Source: Candidatus Binatus soli (GTDB taxonomy: Bacteria; Desulfobacterota; Binatia; Binatales; Binataceae). Taken from it: a stretch of 64,000 bases of DNA. The notes beneath the pieces were generated by a model. That model had not been told where the DNA came from. It worked only from the letters and a program-made list of their open reading frames with translations, and did no database searches. Positions 1-8,690 of this stretch are shown here, one piece after another. The translations under genes and the position numbers were made by a program. Each line of letters starts with the position of its first letter. Position 1 is the stretch's first letter. The DNA lies in the NCBI GenBank assembly GCA_002479255.1, contig DLMJ01000008.1:62001-126000 (forward strand), read 5' to 3'.

Positions 1-365
1 TGCGCGGCAGGGTGGGGCGCGGCGAGAAGCCGTCGCGATGCTGCCTGGTGGCGTCGAGCGACGCGGACGAACCGGCGCTGGAGCGCCTGGCGGTCATGCG
101 CGAAAGCATGACCGGCGCGGAGGTCGCGGAGGCCGACTTGCGGCTGCGCGGTCCGGGCGATTTGCTCGGCGCGCGGCAGACCGGGGCGCTGCCGCTGCGC
201 TTCGTTCATCTAATTCGCGACCATCGCACGATCGAACGCGCGCGCAAGATGGCTGACGACTGGATCCGGCGCGATCCGTCGCTGGCGAGCCGCGAATCGG
301 AAGGCGCGCGGGCGGCGGTCAAGAAAATGCTGGCGCTCGGGTTCAGTCTCGGCGACGTAGGGTAG
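1..365 (+). CDS. recG: ATP-dependent DNA helicase RecG, C-terminal end (5' partial)
   Basis: RecG is the superfamily 2 helicase that remodels stalled replication forks and Holliday junctions. Only the C-terminal ~120 residues lie here; the frame is open from base 3 and begins LRGRVGRG-like (RGRVGRGEKPS), the helicase motif VI region. It continues with ERLAVMRESMTGAEVAEADL and LRGPGDLLGARQTG, the conserved RecG C-terminal block, and ends after the DP.L..... region as full-length RecG proteins do. An internal ATG at base 12 is not the true start. The gene ends 10 bp before the convergent metalloprotease-like gene. Confidence 0.93.
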   Translation, partial: RGRVGRGEKPSRCCLVASSDADEPALERLAVMRESMTGAEVAEADLRLRGPGDLLGARQTGALPLRFVHLIRDHRTIERARKMADDWIRRDPSLASRESEGARAAVKKMLALGFSLGDVG

Positions 366-374
366 GGCGGCGCC

Positions 375-1715
375 CTATTGAGCGGCGGACCTAGCGGAGG
401 GTTCGATGCGCGCGGTTACGCCGCCTGATTCGATCGCGCTGGCGTTCCAAATGGCAGGCGCGAGAGTGTCGAAATAGTTCGCGCCCTGTCCGATCACGAC
501 CAGCACCGCCTTGGAGCGGGTATCGATGCGATGCGGGGTGGAGTCGCCCAGCAAGCGATCGAGCAAGGTCTGATAGACGGCGGCGAAGTGGCGGGCAGTC
601 TGCTGGTCGCTGAACGCGAGCATCCAGATCACGTTCACGCCGCGGCTCTCTTGCAGGATGATCATGCGGTCCGCGATCCATCGCGAGGCGAGTCCGACTT
701 CGATGGATTGTTTGCCCAGATTGCGCTCCAGGATGACGCGCAGGAGCAGCTCGCCGTAGGTATCGTCGTCGGCTTTTTTCCAGCCGCTCATGATCCGGTC
801 GTAGCCGGCGAGCTCGATTCGCGGCTGGGGCGCGGCGCTGTCGAAGTAGAGCGCGGGATGCAGAATCTGGTGGCTCGACTGCGGCGGGTTGCGATAGAGC
901 GCATCAACGCCAGGCCATCCACCGCGGCGATAAGCCGCGGCGACGAAGCGGACGCCCTCGGAATACTGGAACAACAGCGGAGCGCTGAGGCCCTCGGGCG
1001 TGCCGGGCGCCTCGGCGGCGAGCGCTTGCGGGAGGTTCTTGAGATTGTCGGCGAGGGCGTCGGCGGTGCTGTTGTCCATCCGGCCCAGCGCGTAGGCGAA
1101 CCCGGCAATGGTCGCATCGCCTTCTGCGACGGACTTTAGCGCGAGCGCGCGATCGTCGTCGTCCTTCACTTTGTCGAGGCTCGATTCGAGATCGAAATTC
1201 TGATCCTGGAGCGCATGCGTCAGTTCATGCGCGAGCAGCATCTCGCCAACGACGTCGCGCTGAATCATGAACTGAGCCGCGCTGTTCCAGGTGCCAATAT
1301 CGGCGCCGCCTTCGACCAGAACCATTTCCTTGCCATGCGGATCGTAAAAGCCCGCCACCTGGCTCTTGAGCAGCTTGAGCGACTCGGCCTTGAGATCGAT
1401 ACGCGAGGGAAAGAGGCCGGTGAGCGCGCCCGCGACGGCGTCGACCTGGATCTGGTTGTCGGTGTAGTCGCGCATCAGGTCGGCCTCCATCATGGCCTCG
1501 GCCTCGTCCGGGGATTTGACGACGAGCGGAACCGGTTGCTTGAAGCGAAGCTGGCGAAGATCCTGTATGCCGGTCTCGATCTTTTCGGCCTGCTGTGAAT
1601 TAATCCGGCCGCCGTTGACGAGCGAGTAGGCGCATCCCCAGAGAAAGATCAGGGTGGTGACAGCGCAGATTGGCCACCAGAGCCGTCGTGCGAAGTAGGT
1701 GGCGCGGCTGGTCAT
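375..1715 (-). CDS. HExxH metalloprotease-like lipoprotein
   Basis: 446-residue protein I cannot assign to a named family. A basic N-terminus is followed by a hydrophobic segment (about residues 13-27) and a lipobox-like LWGC at Cys28, so it is probably an anchored envelope protein. HELTHALQDQ at residues 163-172 fits a gluzincin HExxH zinc site, and the Glu of VAEGDAT near residue 197 is a candidate third ligand. The C-terminal half has no motif I can name. The ATG overlaps the stop codon of rlpA by 4 bp (ATGA), so the two are probably translated as a pair. Protease activity is inferred only from the motif. Confidence 0.85.
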   Translation of the reverse strand: MTSRATYFARRLWWPICAVTTLIFLWGCAYSLVNGGRINSQQAEKIETGIQDLRQLRFKQPVPLVVKSPDEAEAMMEADLMRDYTDNQIQVDAVAGALTGLFPSRIDLKAESLKLLKSQVAGFYDPHGKEMVLVEGGADIGTWNSAAQFMIQRDVVGEMLLAHELTHALQDQNFDLESSLDKVKDDDDRALALKSVAEGDATIAGFAYALGRMDNSTADALADNLKNLPQALAAEAPGTPEGLSAPLLFQYSEGVRFVAAAYRRGGWPGVDALYRNPPQSSHQILHPALYFDSAAPQPRIELAGYDRIMSGWKKADDDTYGELLLRVILERNLGKQSIEVGLASRWIADRMIILQESRGVNVIWMLAFSDQQTARHFAAVYQTLLDRLLGDSTPHRIDTRSKAVLVVIGQGANYFDTLAPAIWNASAIESGGVTARIEPSARSAAQ

Positions 1716-2407
1716 TCGGTGACGATCACGACTGGAAGTCCAAAACGGGCGGAATCGGATGCGCGCGCCTCGGCTGCGGAGCGAGTCGCGAATGCGCCCA
1801 TACGTACACGGTAGTAGCGGCGATGGTCGGCATCAAGCCGATCGACATGAACGTCGGCGTAGTAGGCGGCCAATTTGCTTCGCAGCTGCTCGGCGTTCCG
1901 TTGCTCGGAAAATGAACCTACCTGGACGAAATAGCGCAGCGGCGCGCCAACTTCGCGAGAGCCGGCCGGCTTGCTGATCAGCGAAATACGAACCCGCGCG
2001 GTACCGTGGTTGAGCATACCGATAATGCGCGCCGCCTTTTCCGAGAGATCGATCTTGCGGCCCTTCAGGAACGGTCCACGGTCCGTAATCGTCACTTCGA
2101 CGGAAAGGCCGTTGTCGAGATTCGTGACCATCACGCGGCTACCCAACGGAAACGCGATGGAGGCCGCGGTAAGTTCCTTCTGGTCGTAAATCGAGCCGGC
2201 CGAGGTTTTGTGACCGTGGAATCCCGGCCCGTACCATGAGGCCATCCCGACTACCTGGGGCGTCGGAGTTGGCTGCGGTACAGCAGGCGCGGGGGGAGGA
2301 CTCGGGACTTGGGCGGGACGGGAAAGCGAGCAGGCGGCGAAAAGCGCGCTCATTGCGATCGTCAGAGCGATCCGGCGGATGGCGCCGTGGTTTCGAATGC
2401 CAGACAC
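1712..2407 (-). CDS. rlpA: RlpA family septal/lytic transglycosylase-like lipoprotein with SPOR domain
   Basis: RlpA cleaves or binds denuded peptidoglycan glycans at septa and in the wall. I place the start at the GTG at 2407, with GAGGG 9 bp upstream. This gives a signal peptide ending in lipobox LFAAC (mature Cys near residue 24); longer in-frame extension to 2518 would bury the signal peptide. A Pro-rich linker is followed by the double-psi beta-barrel (GMASWYGPGFHGHKTSAG...TITDRGPF), and a C-terminal SPOR domain begins at YFVQVGSF. The protein is 231 residues. It heads a two-gene unit with the HExxH lipoprotein, an association that suggests joint work on the cell wall. Confidence 0.92.
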   Translation of the reverse strand: MSGIRNHGAIRRIALTIAMSALFAACSLSRPAQVPSPPPAPAVPQPTPTPQVVGMASWYGPGFHGHKTSAGSIYDQKELTAASIAFPLGSRVMVTNLDNGLSVEVTITDRGPFLKGRKIDLSEKAARIIGMLNHGTARVRISLISKPAGSREVGAPLRYFVQVGSFSEQRNAEQLRSKLAAYYADVHVDRLDADHRRYYRVRMGAFATRSAAEARASDSARFGLPVVIVTE

Positions 2408-2554
2408 GTCAACAACCCTCGTCTGATTATAAGAACCCGGCATGCGCGGCATAAGACCGCACCATGTTGACCGATGTCGACTGAGACGCTTCGAGAGCCG
2501 TCGATAGCGTGGTAGCATCTCGGATGTTTAACGCAACCGCTGGATAAGGGCGCG

Positions 2555-3715
2555 ATGCTGCGGACGAGGCAGGACCTGGAGGAAATAGAGTCGCACACGC
2601 TGGCGCCGTATGCGATGGCGTCGCGGGCCAGTCGCGGCCGTCGCTTTGCCGAACCCGAACATCGGATTCGCACTGTCTTTGCGCGCGACCGCGATCGCGT
2701 TATCCATTCGGCCGCGTTTCGCCGCCTCGAATATAAAACCCAGGTCTTTGTTAATCACGAGGGCGATTACTACCGCACACGGCTGACGCATACGCTCGAG
2801 GCCGCGCAAATTGCGCGCACAGTAGCGCGGGCGCTGGGTCTCAACGAGGAACTTGCGGAGGCGGTAGCTCTGGCGCACGACCTGGGGCATACGCCGTTCG
2901 GCCACGCCGGCGAGAAAGTGCTCAACGAGCTGATGACACCGTACGGCGGCTTCGATCACAACGCGCAGAGCTTGCGCACCGTGGACTGGATCGAGATCCG
3001 GTACCCGAATTTTCGCGGACTCAATCTGAGCTTCGAGGTCCGGGAGGGAATCATCAAGCATTCGCACTTCCAGGATCGTCCGGAAGCGCAAGAGTTTGAC
3101 GCGAGCACATACCCATGCCTCGAAGCGCAAATCGTCGATCTGGCGGACGAAATCGCATACCTGGCGCACGACGTTGACGACGGGTTGAAGGCGCAGATGC
3201 TGACGGTCGACGAGCTTAATCAGTCGGCGCTGTTCAGAGAATCGGCGGCGGCGGCGCGCGACGCGGATCCCCGGGCCGAGATTCGCGTGATCCGCTATCA
3301 GACGGTCATCAGGATGATTGACGCGATGTCCACCGATTTGATGATCAACCTCGCCGGCGAGCTGGAGCGCAACAAGATCCGCAGCGTCGAGGACGTGCGC
3401 AACGCGGGGATGGCGCTGGCGTGTTTCGGCGCCGCGATGGGCGCGAAGGTCGGGGAAATCAAGCAGGTCATGCGCGATCGCCTGTATCGGCATTACAGGG
3501 TCAGCCGAATGACCGAGAAAGCGGGCAGGGTGGTGGCGCGGCTTTTCGAAACCTACATGACCGAGCCGTGCCAGATGCCCGAGCACGTGGTCGCGCGCGC
3601 GGAGCGCTACGGCGAGCCGATTTCGCGTGCGGTGGCGGACTACATAGCCGGCATGACGGACCGCTTCGCGCTCGACGAATATCGCAAACTCTTCGATCCC
3701 AATGAGCGCGTCTGA
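2555..3715 (+). CDS. dgt: Deoxyguanosinetriphosphate triphosphohydrolase-like HD protein
   Basis: HD-superfamily phosphohydrolase that hydrolyses dNTPs to deoxynucleoside and tripolyphosphate. The metal site is visible: RLTHTLE (His79), AHDLGH (His108-Asp109) and GHAGE. The N-terminus SRGRRFAEPEHRIRTVFARD and FRRLEYKTQVF are characteristic of the short (type 2) dGTPase-like proteins; 386 residues is usual for that group. AAGGG lies about 7 bp before the ATG. It overlaps the following TPR gene by 14 bp. Substrate preference cannot be read from sequence. Confidence 0.93.
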   Translation: MLRTRQDLEEIESHTLAPYAMASRASRGRRFAEPEHRIRTVFARDRDRVIHSAAFRRLEYKTQVFVNHEGDYYRTRLTHTLEAAQIARTVARALGLNEELAEAVALAHDLGHTPFGHAGEKVLNELMTPYGGFDHNAQSLRTVDWIEIRYPNFRGLNLSFEVREGIIKHSHFQDRPEAQEFDASTYPCLEAQIVDLADEIAYLAHDVDDGLKAQMLTVDELNQSALFRESAAAARDADPRAEIRVIRYQTVIRMIDAMSTDLMINLAGELERNKIRSVEDVRNAGMALACFGAAMGAKVGEIKQVMRDRLYRHYRVSRMTEKAGRVVARLFETYMTEPCQMPEHVVARAERYGEPISRAVADYIAGMTDRFALDEYRKLFDPNERV

Positions 3716-4343
3716 CGGACAGAAGCCGCCGAGAAGGATGCACGCGCGGCGATCGCTCGTGATCCGGCGAAACGATCACATCGGCGACCCCGTGGGGCTG
3801 GCATTCCTCGAGTCGCCGGAAACCAACGGCGATGCGGTTCTCGAGCGGCTGCGCGAATACCTGGGCGACAAGCTGAAACTCGTCAAGGCGGAAGTATCGC
3901 ACGGCGAGATCACCGTGGAAGTCGAATCGCGGGGATGGGCCGAGGAGGGCGCGCGGATGGCCACCGCCGCGCGCGACCTATATCAGAAGGGAGCGAGGCG
4001 CGCGGCGCTGTCGATGTATCGCGATGCGCTCGAACTCGACCCGCTGAACGCGGAGGCGATTTTGAGACTCGGCTTTGCGCTTGCCGAGCAGGAAAAATTT
4101 GCGGAAGCGTTCGCCGCGCTCAAGCGCGCGCGTGAGTTTGGCGCCGACGGCGTCGAGCTGCTGATCGCGATGGGGCGATGCGCGGCGGGCTTGGAGCGAG
4201 GCGCCAATGCGGTTGCGTACTACGAAGAAGCGTTGAAGATAGAACCGCGCAATTTCGTAGCGCGCAGGGCGTTGCACGCGCTGGGCCGCAAACCCGCAAC
4301 GCCAGGGAAGGAATCTGGCGCTGTACGGAGCGGTCGCGATTAG
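3702..4343 (+). CDS. TPR-repeat protein
   Basis: 213-residue soluble protein with no signal peptide. The N-terminal 80 residues resemble nothing I can name. From about residue 85 there are three tetratricopeptide-like helix pairs: ARDLYQKGARRAALSMYRDALELDP, then AILRLGFALAEQEKFAEAFAALKRA and LLIAMGRCAAGLERGANAVAYYEEALKIEP (quoted in part: YRDALELDP, YYEEALKIEP). Start overlaps the dGTPase-like gene by 14 bp, so co-expression is likely. TPRs bind peptides or proteins; no partner can be deduced. Confidence 0.8.
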   Translation: MSASDGQKPPRRMHARRSLVIRRNDHIGDPVGLAFLESPETNGDAVLERLREYLGDKLKLVKAEVSHGEITVEVESRGWAEEGARMATAARDLYQKGARRAALSMYRDALELDPLNAEAILRLGFALAEQEKFAEAFAALKRAREFGADGVELLIAMGRCAAGLERGANAVAYYEEALKIEPRNFVARRALHALGRKPATPGKESGAVRSGRD

Positions 4344-4390
4344 CTAGAACTGTGCCAAATTCGCTTTTCACTGTTCACTAGGAGCATTCA

Positions 4391-4720
4391 TTGGCAATGG
4401 TCAAGATCGTCTATTGCATCAGCAAGCTGCCGGGTATGAGCAACGAGGAATTTCATCGTTACTGGCGCGACATCCACGGTCCGATCGCGGGCATGATTCC
4501 AGGCTGCCGCAAGTACGTTCAGAGCCACACGATTCATCGCGCGCTCGGGGGGCGCGAGCCTTCGTTCGACGGCGTCGCGGAGTTGTGGTTCGATGATTGG
4601 AAGGCGCTGGAGACTGCGATGGCGAGCAAGGAAGTCGCAGCCGCGCTCGAAGACGAACGCAAGTTCATCGATCATTCGCGCACGGCGTTTTTCATCGCCG
4701 AAGAGCATCACGTAATCTGA
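4391..4720 (+). CDS. EthD-family (dimeric alpha/beta barrel) protein
   Basis: 109 residues with the EthD fold signature: an N-terminal strand VKIVYCISKLPG, then EFHRYWRDIHGPIA and a distal DEARKFIDHSR-like helix. EthD-type proteins bind small hydrophobic or ether molecules, or act as dimeric barrel monooxygenase-like enzymes; here the substrate is unknown. Two starts are possible: TTG at 4391 (AGGAG 6 bp upstream) or ATG at 4397 with a longer spacer. The gene stands alone between the TPR gene and the DsbA-like gene. Confidence 0.8.
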   Translation: MAMVKIVYCISKLPGMSNEEFHRYWRDIHGPIAGMIPGCRKYVQSHTIHRALGGREPSFDGVAELWFDDWKALETAMASKEVAAALEDERKFIDHSRTAFFIAEEHHVI

Positions 4721-4760
4721 GCCGGATAAATGCTCGAAACGGGGAGCGTTGGAGTACTTA

Positions 4761-5765
4761 ATGATTTCAGGCGTTTTTCGATTTTCAGGCATGTATCGTA
4801 GTTTACATAATACTTCTTATGCGAAGCTGCGCTACGGCAGAAAGATAGTAGCCATAGCCGCGTTCGTTGGCGCCGTGCTGTTGTCCGGCGTCGGGAGCTC
4901 GGTGCTCGCACAGAACGGGCGGGCGGCCTCCCCTGCCGGCGCCGCCGCGTTCGCCACAGATCCCGCACGCGACGCCGTGTTGAAGAGCTATCTGCAGAAG
5001 CACTTCAAGATTCCCAATCCCGCACTAATCGAGCTGGGCCCTGCTTTCAGGACGCGGTTTGACGGACTGCTCGCACGGCAACTGGTCGTGAGCAATGAGC
5101 AGGGACAGAGGGTCACCACCACGCTGTTTTTCGACAAAAATGAGGACAAGGCGATCATCGGCCAGTTTATCGACGTCGGTACGGAGCCGTGGGGACGGGT
5201 TAATATGGGCGCCGTGAGCCTGGACGATCGGCCGATGCTGGGACCGGCAGACGCTCCGGTGACGATCGTTGAGTTTGCCGACTTCGAATGCCCGTTCTGC
5301 GCACACGCGTTCAGCATGCTCGAGACCCTGGTCAACACGACATACAAGGGCAAGGTGAAGGCAATTTACAAAAATTACCCGCTCAACGCGCATCTGTGGG
5401 CGATCAAGGCCGCGGAAGCGGCCGAGTGCGCGCGGCTGCAGAACCCGGCGGCGTTTTGGGACTTCGCACGCTACTTCTACACCAACCAGGGTTCGATCAA
5501 CCCGGAGAATCTGCAGCAGCATGTGGACAAGCTGGTCAACTCTCAGAAGCTCGACCGGCCTTCACTGAAGGCGTGCATGGACAATCCGCAGACCGAGGCT
5601 CGCGTGAAGCAGGATCAGCTTGACGGCAACTCGGTTCAAGTCACGTCGACGCCGACCTTTTTCGTCAACGGAATACCGGTAGTGGGATTGCCCGACGGGA
5701 AAATCCTGGAATTCGTGATCGACTCGGAGCTCGGGGAGAAGCCGCCGTCGGCCAGCGCGCACTAG
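4761..5765 (+). CDS. DsbA-like thiol:disulfide oxidoreductase, exported
   Basis: Periplasmic thioredoxin-fold protein of the DsbA/Tpx4-like type. Starting at ATG 4761 (GGAG 6 bp upstream) it is 334 residues, with a hydrophobic export segment (about residues 29-48, ending SVLAQ). A central domain of unknown role follows, then the thioredoxin fold opening LGPADAPVTIVEFADFECPFC with the redox pair Cys177-Cys180 (CPFC). The cis-proline loop is VTSTPTFFVNG near the C-terminus. It probably oxidises or isomerises disulfides in exported proteins. A further start at ATG 4791 would also give a signal peptide. Its stop overlaps the convergent TPR gene within the palindrome ACTAGT. Confidence 0.9.
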   Translation: MISGVFRFSGMYRSLHNTSYAKLRYGRKIVAIAAFVGAVLLSGVGSSVLAQNGRAASPAGAAAFATDPARDAVLKSYLQKHFKIPNPALIELGPAFRTRFDGLLARQLVVSNEQGQRVTTTLFFDKNEDKAIIGQFIDVGTEPWGRVNMGAVSLDDRPMLGPADAPVTIVEFADFECPFCAHAFSMLETLVNTTYKGKVKAIYKNYPLNAHLWAIKAAEAAECARLQNPAAFWDFARYFYTNQGSINPENLQQHVDKLVNSQKLDRPSLKACMDNPQTEARVKQDQLDGNSVQVTSTPTFFVNGIPVVGLPDGKILEFVIDSELGEKPPSASAH

Positions 5766-6499
5766 TGAACGGCGACAGGTTGCGGGCCAGCCGCCGCTGC
5801 TGAAGGCGGCGGCAGCTCGGCGGGTGCACCGAGCAGCGCCAGCGATTCCATTACGTCTTGGCGCTGCTGCGCGAACGGATGGGCGGCGAGGAAGCCGCGA
5901 TAGGCGGCGATCGCGCCCTGCTTGTCGCCCGATTTCGCGAGCATCCGCGCCACGCCCAGCTCCGCCCTCGCCTGCTCCGGCCCCGGATCGGCCGCGGCCT
6001 GTTGATAGGCGCCTGCCGCTTTCTTCCAATCCGCCATTCGCTCGTAAACCACCGCGAGGTTCGTCAGCGCGAGACTGCGGAACAGCGGGTCACGCTCTTC
6101 GGCGAGAAATGCAACGAGCGAATCGCGCGCGTCCGCGAGGTCGCCATCGGCCAGATATGCGCTCGCCATGTAAAACCGCGCCAGGCGTCCAAGCCGGCGG
6201 CCCGGCTCTTCATCGGCGAGCTGCTTGAACTGCGTTTCGGCGGGGTTGTTCTGGCCGGCTTTGAGCGCGGTGATCGCGTCATAGAACCGGGCCGACGCAA
6301 TATTGTCGCGATGGCGCTCGTAGTAGTACACGCCAACGGCGATCGCTCCGATAAGCACAACGACTGCGGTTGAGATCAGCACCTGGGTGAGATTGTTGAC
6401 CAGGAAATCGCGCGCGCTATCGACCAGCGTCGTGAGCTCGTCGGGCGCCCTGAGTTCCTTTTGGGTTATTTTTTTCCGGCGATGGGTAGTCGGCGGCAT
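5762..6499 (-). CDS. Membrane-anchored TPR protein (YfgM-like)
   Basis: 245 residues: basic cytoplasmic N-terminus, one transmembrane helix at about residues 40-60 (VLISTAVVVLIGAIAVGVYY), then a periplasmic array of TPR-like helices (ARFYMASAYLADGDLADA, LTNLAVVYERMADWKKAAGAY, LGVARMLAKSGDKQGAIAAY) and a Pro/Ala-rich tail. Topology and length match the YfgM/TPR-21-type family, whose members assist periplasmic chaperone networks and the Sec translocon. Role here is inferred from architecture only. Confidence 0.82.
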   Translation of the reverse strand: MPPTTHRRKKITQKELRAPDELTTLVDSARDFLVNNLTQVLISTAVVVLIGAIAVGVYYYERHRDNIASARFYDAITALKAGQNNPAETQFKQLADEEPGRRLGRLARFYMASAYLADGDLADARDSLVAFLAEERDPLFRSLALTNLAVVYERMADWKKAAGAYQQAAADPGPEQARAELGVARMLAKSGDKQGAIAAYRGFLAAHPFAQQRQDVMESLALLGAPAELPPPSAAAAGPQPVAVH

Positions 6500-6557
6500 C
6501 GAATGCTCCAGCGGGCGCCGCCCGGCAGAGGATCAGAGGAGTTTAGCGCGCTCGCGG

Positions 6558-7103
6558 CTACATCTTGTATTTGAAATCCTCGGGCGACATCCGCTCGAGA
6601 ATCTCGGACCATTTGTCGCGCGACACACCGGCGAGGTTCTGATCCGAAGTCTGCTGTTCGCCCTGGGATTCGTGGAGCTCGCTGGAAGCTTCGAGCACTT
6701 TCTTGGCCACATAGATGGGCGACTTGGTGCGCAGGGCCAGGGCGATGGCGTCGCTCGGCCGCGAATCCATTTCGAGCGCCTTACCGTCGCGCGTCTTGAC
6801 CCGAATCCGCGCGAAGTAGGTGTTTTCGCGCAACTCCGTGATCTCGGCCGACTCGACTGTCGCGCCGAGATCGGCCAGCAGATTGCGCAGCAGGTCGTGC
6901 GTCATCGGGCGTTGCGGCTTGATCCCTTCGAGCTCGGTGGCCATCGCGGTGGCCTCGAGCGGACCGACCCAGATATGCAGGTTGAGCTTGTTGTCGGGAT
7001 CCTTCAGGACGACGATGGGCATCTTGGTCGAAGGGTCGAGCGTGATCCCGCCTACAATCATCAAAATGAAGTCTTCCCTGTGACCGGCCATAGACGGGCT
7101 CAC
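6558..7103 (-). CDS. Bifunctional nuclease family protein (DUF151)
   Basis: DUF151/BFN-domain protein; plant and mycobacterial relatives are reported as nucleases or stress-linked regulators. The core runs from MIVGGITLDPSTKMPIVVLK through LHIWVGPLEATAMATELEG to DSRPSDAIALALRTKSPIYV, all hallmarks of the family. I favour GTG 7103 (GAGGAG 9 bp upstream; TTG 7106 is equally spaced at 6 bp). The longer reading from 7286 would overlap the VWA gene and add 60 residues lacking family similarity. The C-terminal tail (SEILERMSPEDFKYKM) is a common extension. Confidence 0.88.
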   Translation of the reverse strand: MSPSMAGHREDFILMIVGGITLDPSTKMPIVVLKDPDNKLNLHIWVGPLEATAMATELEGIKPQRPMTHDLLRNLLADLGATVESAEITELRENTYFARIRVKTRDGKALEMDSRPSDAIALALRTKSPIYVAKKVLEASSELHESQGEQQTSDQNLAGVSRDKWSEILERMSPEDFKYKM

Positions 7104-7231
7104 CAACTGTTTCTCCTCAAGCGCGCGCGGCTTCAAGTCGAAATCCCGCGCATCGCCTGGAGAAAATATCTTGGCCCAAAGACGCCGTGTGGTCAACCGA
7201 ACAAGCCGCGCAGCTGCGAGGATCGAGTCCC

Positions 7232-8644
7232 TCAGCCTGCGACCAAGCGATCGACCACCCGATAAAGCTGGTTGAGATTGCGGCACTCTTCCACCAGGTC
7301 GCAGTGCGCGGCGTAGCGATCCATTTCGCTGTCGCCGAAGCCCCAGGTATTGCGGCTTTCAGGATTAAGCCAGATCACTTTTTTGGCGCGCTGGCGGATT
7401 TCACGCAAGCACCAATCGTGCGGCAGATTGTAATTGTTGCGCGCGTCGCCGAGCACGATGACGGTGGTGCGCTTGTTGACGGCGCCCAGATGATCGGTGA
7501 CGAAGTTGCGGAACGCATAGCCGAAATTCGAGTGGGCATACACGTTGATGATATCGCCCGTGAGCGCGACGTCGAGCGCCTCCTTGGCGTCATTGTTGCG
7601 AAAGCACTCGGTTACTTCTCCGATGTCGGCGACGAAGATGAAGCTGCGCACGCGCGAATAGAGATCCTGCAGCGAGTAAACGAACTGCAGCATGAAGCGC
7701 GACGCGTTGCGCACCGAATCCGAAACGTCGCACAGGATTACGACCTGCGGTTTCTCTTTCTTGCGCTTCTCGAAGCGGAGCTTGAACGGAACGCCGCCGT
7801 ATTTGAGGTTCTGGCGAAGGGTGCGCTTGATGTCGAAGCGGCCCTTCTTGGAACGCTTGCGGCGCACGGTGATCACGTTTTTGAGGCGCTGCGCGAGGCG
7901 CGTCACCGCCTCGTTCATTTTCTTGAGTTCTTCTTCGGTCAGGTAATAGAAACTCTTCTCGCCGATCTGGTTGAGGCGCTGATCTTCCTTCTGCTTGATG
8001 TCGCGTTTCTCGCGCTCCATCCGGACGTAGCGGCGGATGATGTCGTCGAGCGCCTTGAGGCGGCGCTCGAGATATTCTTCCATTTTTGCCTTGAGCTCGG
8101 AGCCGATGTCCATCTTCTCGAGCTGCTCGCGCAGTTCCTTGATCTCGGCTTCGATCTTATCGAGGCCGAGCTGGCGAGCGAGCGCGCGCGCAAAGTAGTT
8201 CTCCTCGATCGTGCGCTCGATCCCATTGAGCTTGACGGCGCGCGAGGCCTCGCGGATTTTACGCTCCATCTCGCCCGAGTTGTTCTGCAGCAATTGCCTG
8301 GCAAGCTCGGAGAGATTCTTGCCTTCTTTCTGAAGCATCTTCTCGACTTGATCGAGGAATTTCTGAAATTCCTGATCCGACATCGAGAGCGCGTTCTGCA
8401 CGGCCTGGCTCGCCTGCTTGATAATCTCGCCGAGGCCGGAAAAGTAGATATCGAACAGTTCTTCGAACACGGGCAATTCGCTGGCCCGCTTGACCATCGT
8501 GGCCCGTAGCGCGGCGCGAAACGCATCGCGCTCGCTCAGTCCGGTGACTTCGGAAGCGCTGAATGCGTCGAGCGTTTCCGCCAGTGAGACGCGCACGCCG
8601 TTCTCGCGCAACAGGTTGGCAAATTCTACCAGCTTCTCTTGCAT
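7232..8644 (-). CDS. CoxE-like VWA domain protein
   Basis: 470 residues. The N-terminal half is mainly charged helices, probably coiled coil (residues 80-260, rich in Glu/Lys/Arg). The C-terminal half is a von Willebrand A-type fold with a metal-ion-dependent adhesion motif DVSDS at residues 306-310. VWA/CoxE proteins work with MoxR ATPases in metal-centre insertion or complex assembly. Its upstream neighbour in the same direction is exactly such a MoxR ATPase, 46 bp away, so the two form the classic chaperone pair. The client is unknown; no dehydrogenase or oxidase sits beside it. Confidence 0.9.
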   Translation of the reverse strand: MQEKLVEFANLLRENGVRVSLAETLDAFSASEVTGLSERDAFRAALRATMVKRASELPVFEELFDIYFSGLGEIIKQASQAVQNALSMSDQEFQKFLDQVEKMLQKEGKNLSELARQLLQNNSGEMERKIREASRAVKLNGIERTIEENYFARALARQLGLDKIEAEIKELREQLEKMDIGSELKAKMEEYLERRLKALDDIIRRYVRMEREKRDIKQKEDQRLNQIGEKSFYYLTEEELKKMNEAVTRLAQRLKNVITVRRKRSKKGRFDIKRTLRQNLKYGGVPFKLRFEKRKKEKPQVVILCDVSDSVRNASRFMLQFVYSLQDLYSRVRSFIFVADIGEVTECFRNNDAKEALDVALTGDIINVYAHSNFGYAFRNFVTDHLGAVNKRTTVIVLGDARNNYNLPHDWCLREIRQRAKKVIWLNPESRNTWGFGDSEMDRYAAHCDLVEECRNLNQLYRVVDRLVAG

Positions 8645-8690
8645 CGTTGCGCCGTGCCCTACCCTGCTGCTCGTTCAAGCCGCCGCGCGT

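Noticed and set aside
6558..7286. Longer form of the DUF151 protein from 7286
   Set aside because: Adds 60 residues overlapping the VWA gene and lacking family similarity; GTG 7103 or TTG 7106 has a good ribosome site.
7187..8509. Plus-strand 440-codon frame opposite the VWA gene
   Set aside because: Rich in Leu/Ala/Glu by reflection of the coiled-coil region; the VWA gene on the minus strand is clearly the real one.
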